From: Clostridiales bacterium
GTDB taxonomy: Bacteria > Bacillota > Clostridia > Oscillospirales > Oscillospiraceae
NCBI GenBank assembly: GCA_012728025.1
Contig: JAAYFX010000077.1
Location: forward strand, 1 to 16,540
Direction: 5' to 3'
DNA length: 16,540 nt
Shown: one piece after another, positions 13,715 through 16,540 of the stretch
Layout of the letters: the number at the start of each line of letters is the position of its first letter
Position numbering within the stretch: position 1 is the first letter of the stretch
Notes under the pieces: generated by a model
What the model saw: the letters and a program-made list of their open reading frames with translations, nothing else
What the model was told of the DNA's origin: nothing
Databases searched by the model: none
Position numbers and translations under genes: made by a program

Positions 13715-14644
13715 CTACTCTAAAAAACTCGGTCTATTTTTAATGGTCTTTTCAGTCAACTCATCAAAAAAATCAATTATAAAGTTTTTGAAATGCTGGG
13801 CTTTTCCACTGCTTATAAGGTGTTTATTATAGCTTAGGCCATAGTGCCCCACAACATCAGGGACATCAACCCTTTTTACATAAGGCCAAAGCTCCGGATA
13901 TTCCGTCATTATAACCTCGGTAACAAAGGCAAGGCCAACACCATTTTTTACAGCCTGAGTTATTACATTTAGGTTGTCGGACTCAAACACGATTTCCGGA
14001 TAGTAGTTATTTTCTGCAAAGACTGGCTGAATCCTGTTGCGCATTGCGCTGCCTTTTGGCATGGTGATAATTTTTTCGTTCCGTATATCATCGATGCTAA
14101 CGGCATCTTTCTCCAAAAGCCTATGCCCTGGGGGAAAAAGCAGGCAGCCGATAACGGAAAAAATGTCTATCGTTTCAATAAAATCCGATATGCCCAAGGT
14201 AACAAGAGGCGGACAGCTTAACACAAAATCAGCTTCTCCGTTTATAAGAGCCGCTTCCATTTCATCAAACCTCACCTGAAGGATTGATAGGAAATAATCT
14301 GGGTTAGTTTTATTAAAGGCATGAATCATATGTGTGGAGAATGATTCGGTGTTTGCAAGGAGTGTGATGGTGCGCTCTTTGCGCTCAAAAAGATAGTTCA
14401 TCTCATCATATAAAAGTTCCATATCGGCAAGCACCTTTTTTGCAGACCTGTAAAACACCTCGCCATGTGAATTAAGCCTTAAGCGCCGTCCCTGCTTATC
14501 AAAAAGTTTTCCTCCAACTTCATCCTCAATCTGTTGTATTACTCTTGTAAGGTAGGGCTGGGCAATGCTCAGCCTCTCTGCCGCCCTTGTAACGTGCTCA
14601 AGCTCGGCAGTAAGACAAAAATAACGTAAATCTCTGAGTTCCAT
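13715..14644 (-). CDS. LysR-family transcription regulator
   Basis: A 309-residue regulator. The N-terminal winged helix-turn-helix (about 1-60) has the family pattern MELRDLRYF, then AAERLSIAQPYLTRVIQQIEDE, then GKLFDKQGRRLRLNSHG. The rest is the periplasmic-binding-protein-like effector domain (about 90-295). The start used is the ATG at 14644, with GGGGAGG close before it; a longer frame to 14662 includes that ribosome binding site. The gene is divergent from a CoA-transferase gene, the classical LysR arrangement, and the region between holds repeated ATACCT/AGGTAT boxes. It probably activates the CoA-transferase gene and represses itself, responding to a fermentation intermediate. The effector is unknown. 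Confidence 0.94.
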   Translation of the reverse strand: MELRDLRYFCLTAELEHVTRAAERLSIAQPYLTRVIQQIEDEVGGKLFDKQGRRLRLNSHGEVFYRSAKKVLADMELLYDEMNYLFERKERTITLLANTESFSTHMIHAFNKTNPDYFLSILQVRFDEMEAALINGEADFVLSCPPLVTLGISDFIETIDIFSVIGCLLFPPGHRLLEKDAVSIDDIRNEKIITMPKGSAMRNRIQPVFAENNYYPEIVFESDNLNVITQAVKNGVGLAFVTEVIMTEYPELWPYVKRVDVPDVVGHYGLSYNKHLISSGKAQHFKNFIIDFFDELTEKTIKNRPSFLE

Positions 14645-14677
14645 ACTTCCTCCCCGAATCATCCATAGAGAAAAACG

Positions 14678-14736
14678 ATACCTGTGAGGTATGAATCAAT
14701 ACCTGTGTCAGGTATCAGCTTATAAGCAACAGGTAT
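14678..14736. promoter_or_regulatory. Cluster of LysR-type binding boxes
   Basis: Two inverted repeats, ATACCT-GTG-AGGTAT (14678-14692) and ATACCT-GTGTC-AGGTAT (14699-14715), are followed by a single AGGTAT (14731-14736). That makes five copies of one hexamer in 59 bases. The last half-site abuts the -35 box of the divergent CoA-transferase promoter. A palindrome, GCTTATAAGC (14718-14727), sits between. This is the layout of a LysR recognition site plus an activation site. Confidence 0.7.
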
Positions 14737-14765
14737 TTTACTTAGCTTGCTTATACATATAAAAT
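14737..14765 (+). promoter_or_regulatory. Promoter of the CoA-transferase gene
   Basis: TTTACT (14737-14742) and TAAAAT (14760-14765) are 17 bases apart. The poor -35 box directly behind an AGGTAT half-site fits a promoter that depends on an activator. Confidence 0.5.
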
Positions 14766-14864
14766 GAATTTAAAGCAAAAAACTAAATAGTATCACTAAT
14801 ATTATATGTTTTTGCAACATTTGTGTCAAGAAGAAAGCAACTTATGCGAAAAAGGAGAATTGGT

Positions 14865-16184
14865 ATGGCTGATTGGAAAAAGCATTACAATGACCATCTG
14901 GTTACAATGGAGCAGGCGGCAAAAGCAATAAACACAGGCGATACTATCTGGATGGGAAGTACACTTTGTGTTCCTGATGCGTTTATGGATAAGTTGGGCG
15001 ACCGTGTAGATGAAATTAAAGATATTACTTTAATGGCAAATATGTACCTTAACCCCAACAAAGTGCTTATGGACCCAAGCTATAAAAAGTCCTTCCATGT
15101 TATCTCAATGTTCGCAAACGTCTTAGAGCGCATGGCCGACCAAGGAAAATCAATCGACTTTCATTCCGCACCCTATGGTGACATGGTGGCGGCTGTTACA
15201 GACGTTTATAAGGCAAACGTTGTTGCTGTTGAGGTTTGCCCCCCTGATGAAGACGGAAACTTTAACTGCGGAATTCTTGGAACAAACTTCACGCCGAACA
15301 TTCTTCGCAGCGGCGGCATAGAGAAAAAAATTGCTGTTGTTAATAAACATCAGCCCAAGGCCCACGGATCCGATAGTGTAACAAAATATCCCGTAACAAT
15401 GTTTGACTACATAGTTGAAGACCACCACGACATTCCCTCTCTGCCGGTTACGGAGCCTACTGAGTTTGACAAGCAGATAGCTGGGCATATTATGCCTTAT
15501 ATCTCCGATGGCGATACTGTCCAAATCGGCATGGGCGGACTTGGGAACCAAATTGCCAAAGATTTAATCACAAAGAAAGATTTGCGTATCTTCACCGAAA
15601 TCGGTACAGATGCCATGATAGACCTTGTTGAGGCGGGAGTTGTTAAAGACATAAGAATGGCAGGCGCTTTCGGCTCAAAAGAGCTTTATATTTGGCTTGG
15701 CGAGCGCAGCGACGTGGTCACCCTGCTGGATGTTTTTGATGTGATTACCCCTAGTGCAGTTGCAAAGGTAGATAATCTGGTTGCAATAAACGCAACTTTC
15801 ATGATTGACCTTACAGGTCAAGCCTGCTCGGAAGCTCAGGGCTTAAGGCAATATAGCGGTGTTGGAGGCTCATACGCCTTTACAGCAGGGGCGCCAAAGG
15901 CCAAAAACGGACGCAGCTTCCTTTGCCTGCGCAGCACCTATACAGACAAAAGCGGAGTCACCCATTCCAACATTGTCTCGGCCCTTCCGGAAGGCTCAAT
16001 CGTCACCACCCCCCGCTATCTGCCCCAGTATATAGTCACAGAATACGGTGTAGCTGACGTATATTTAAAGTCCAACAAAGACCGCATAAACGCCCTGCTT
16101 AAAATCTCCCATCCGGATTTCCGTGAGCAGTTGAAAGAGCAGGCCATTGCAAGGGGCTTAATGGGCGAGGATGATTTTAAATAA
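14865..16184 (+). CDS. Acetyl-CoA hydrolase/4-hydroxybutyrate CoA-transferase family protein
   Basis: A 439-residue class I CoA-transferase that moves CoA between acetyl-CoA and a fermentation acid. The N-terminal half has GDTIWMGS (25-32) and SAPYGDM (101-107). The C-terminal half has the glycine loop IGMGGLGNQIAKDL (221-234) and E245 in IFTEIGTDA as the likely catalytic glutamate that forms the CoA thioester. It also has GVGGSYAFTAGA (332-343) and VTEYGVADVY (391-400). These place it with 4-hydroxybutyrate, butyrate and acetate CoA-transferases, but the substrate cannot be told. The start used is the ATG at 14865 with AAGGAG before it; an in-frame GTG at 14823 has none. It is probably controlled by the divergent LysR regulator and ends at a clear terminator. 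Confidence 0.92.
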   Translation: MADWKKHYNDHLVTMEQAAKAINTGDTIWMGSTLCVPDAFMDKLGDRVDEIKDITLMANMYLNPNKVLMDPSYKKSFHVISMFANVLERMADQGKSIDFHSAPYGDMVAAVTDVYKANVVAVEVCPPDEDGNFNCGILGTNFTPNILRSGGIEKKIAVVNKHQPKAHGSDSVTKYPVTMFDYIVEDHHDIPSLPVTEPTEFDKQIAGHIMPYISDGDTVQIGMGGLGNQIAKDLITKKDLRIFTEIGTDAMIDLVEAGVVKDIRMAGAFGSKELYIWLGERSDVVTLLDVFDVITPSAVAKVDNLVAINATFMIDLTGQACSEAQGLRQYSGVGGSYAFTAGAPKAKNGRSFLCLRSTYTDKSGVTHSNIVSALPEGSIVTTPRYLPQYIVTEYGVADVYLKSNKDRINALLKISHPDFREQLKEQAIARGLMGEDDFK

Positions 16185-16222
16185 AATCAATTTCTGCAAT
16201 TATAAAGAGTAAGATTTAAGTT

Positions 16223-16270
16223 AAACCAGAGCTGGTGTGTAAAAGCATCAGCTCTGGTTTGTATTCTTTT
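16223..16270 (+). terminator. Terminator after the CoA-transferase gene
   Basis: AAACCAGAGCTGGTG (16223-16237) and CATCAGCTCTGGTTT (16246-16260) form a 15-pair stem with one G-T pair and an 8-base loop, followed by TGTATTCTTTT. Confidence 0.9.
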
Positions 16271-16397
16271 ATGTAGAGCTTGCAAAATCTAAAAATCAGG
16301 CAATATCTTCTTTAATGTAGCTAACATCAGAAGTGTTGATATGGGTAAGGTTATGATAATCCAAGGAGTTTCGATTCATAGCTTTTGTACTTAAAGC

Positions 16398-16426
16398 TTG
16401 AGCCTTCAGCCTTTTTGTGATATGCT
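16398..16426 (+). promoter_or_regulatory. Possible promoter of the gene at the right edge
   Basis: TTGAGC (16398-16403) and TATGCT (16421-16426) are 17 bases apart. A perfect TATAAT at 16429-16434 lacks a matching -35 box but may be the real -10. The stretch from 16271 to this point holds nothing I can name with confidence. Confidence 0.35.
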
Positions 16427-16462
16427 AATATAATTGCTCTAAGACTTAAGGAGAAGTTTTCA

Positions 16463-16540
16463 ATGTTTGGTATTCATATGCGTAACCCAGAAAAAAACCC
16501 TGACCATTACGGCAAAATCCCTTGGATACGTGCTGTTTTA
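16463..16540 (+). CDS. Start of an unidentified gene, cut by the window edge
   Basis: An open frame begins at ATG 16463, nine bases after AGGAG, and runs through the end of the window. The 26 visible residues (beginning MFGIHMRNPEKNPDHYGK and continuing IPWIRAVL) look like a polar N-terminus running into a hydrophobic segment. That would suit a membrane protein, but the product cannot be named. Confidence 0.6.
   Translation, partial: MFGIHMRNPEKNPDHYGKIPWIRAVL

Noticed and set aside
1..16540. CRISPR arrays, tRNA or rRNA genes, insertion sequences, prophage genes
   Set aside because: No evenly spaced repeats, cloverleaf-like segments, transposase motifs or phage-type genes were seen on either strand.

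Overview
The window looks like chromosomal DNA of a strictly anaerobic Firmicute of class Clostridia; the family cannot be fixed from sequence alone. Supporting signs are strong AGGAGG ribosome binding sites, TTGACA/TATAAT promoters, an S-layer-homology surface protein, a clostridial-type Rrf2 regulator, rubredoxin/rubrerythrin proteins, a fermentative CoA-transferase and an NAD(P)-glutamate dehydrogenase. No rRNA, tRNA, CRISPR array, insertion sequence or phage gene was seen.

Layout. (1) 1-2730: a promoter, a long structured leader and a secreted SLH-domain protein, closed by a strong terminator. (2) 2735-5357, minus strand: cysK, an Rrf2-family regulator with three cysteines, and an unaccompanied nadA. 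Each seems to have its own promoter, and two carry dyads placed like operators. (3) 5358-5803: a gene-free divergent region holding the decayed 5' end of a second rrf2 gene, its promoter and a hairpin. (4) 5804-6982: a MalY/PatB-type PLP C-S lyase. (5) 7126-8888: a consensus promoter with two near-identical operator-like repeats, then a metallo-beta-lactamase-fold protein and an Mrp/Nbp35-type Fe-S scaffold ATPase. (6) 8889-10899: a structured intergenic stretch, then two coupled genes for multi-domain redox proteins: rubredoxin-helical-rubredoxin, and ferredoxin-helical-rubredoxin-rubrerythrin-rubredoxin. (7) 11032-12408: glutamate dehydrogenase on the minus strand, facing the redox operon across a perfect bidirectional terminator. 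(8) 12477-13604: a minus-strand pair of membrane-anchored proteins, one with a zinc ribbon. (9) 13715-16270: a LysR regulator divergent from a CoA-transferase, with repeated ATACCT/AGGTAT boxes between them. (10) The start of one more plus-strand gene at the right edge.

How it may work together (inference): cysteine synthesis (CysK), sulfide release from thiols (PatB), an Fe-S-responsive Rrf2 regulator, an Fe-S enzyme (NadA) and an Fe-S carrier ATPase (Mrp) form a sulfur/Fe-S neighbourhood. It sits beside a peroxide/oxygen-reducing electron chain built into fused rubredoxin/ferredoxin/rubrerythrin proteins. Glutamate dehydrogenase and the CoA-transferase point to amino-acid fermentation. The most unusual parts are the coupled multi-cofactor redox proteins and the repeat-flanked promoter of the MBL-Mrp pair.

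For seven genes the best start codon lies downstream of the longest open frame, because the ribosome binding site overlaps the longer version; the coordinates given use the revised starts.
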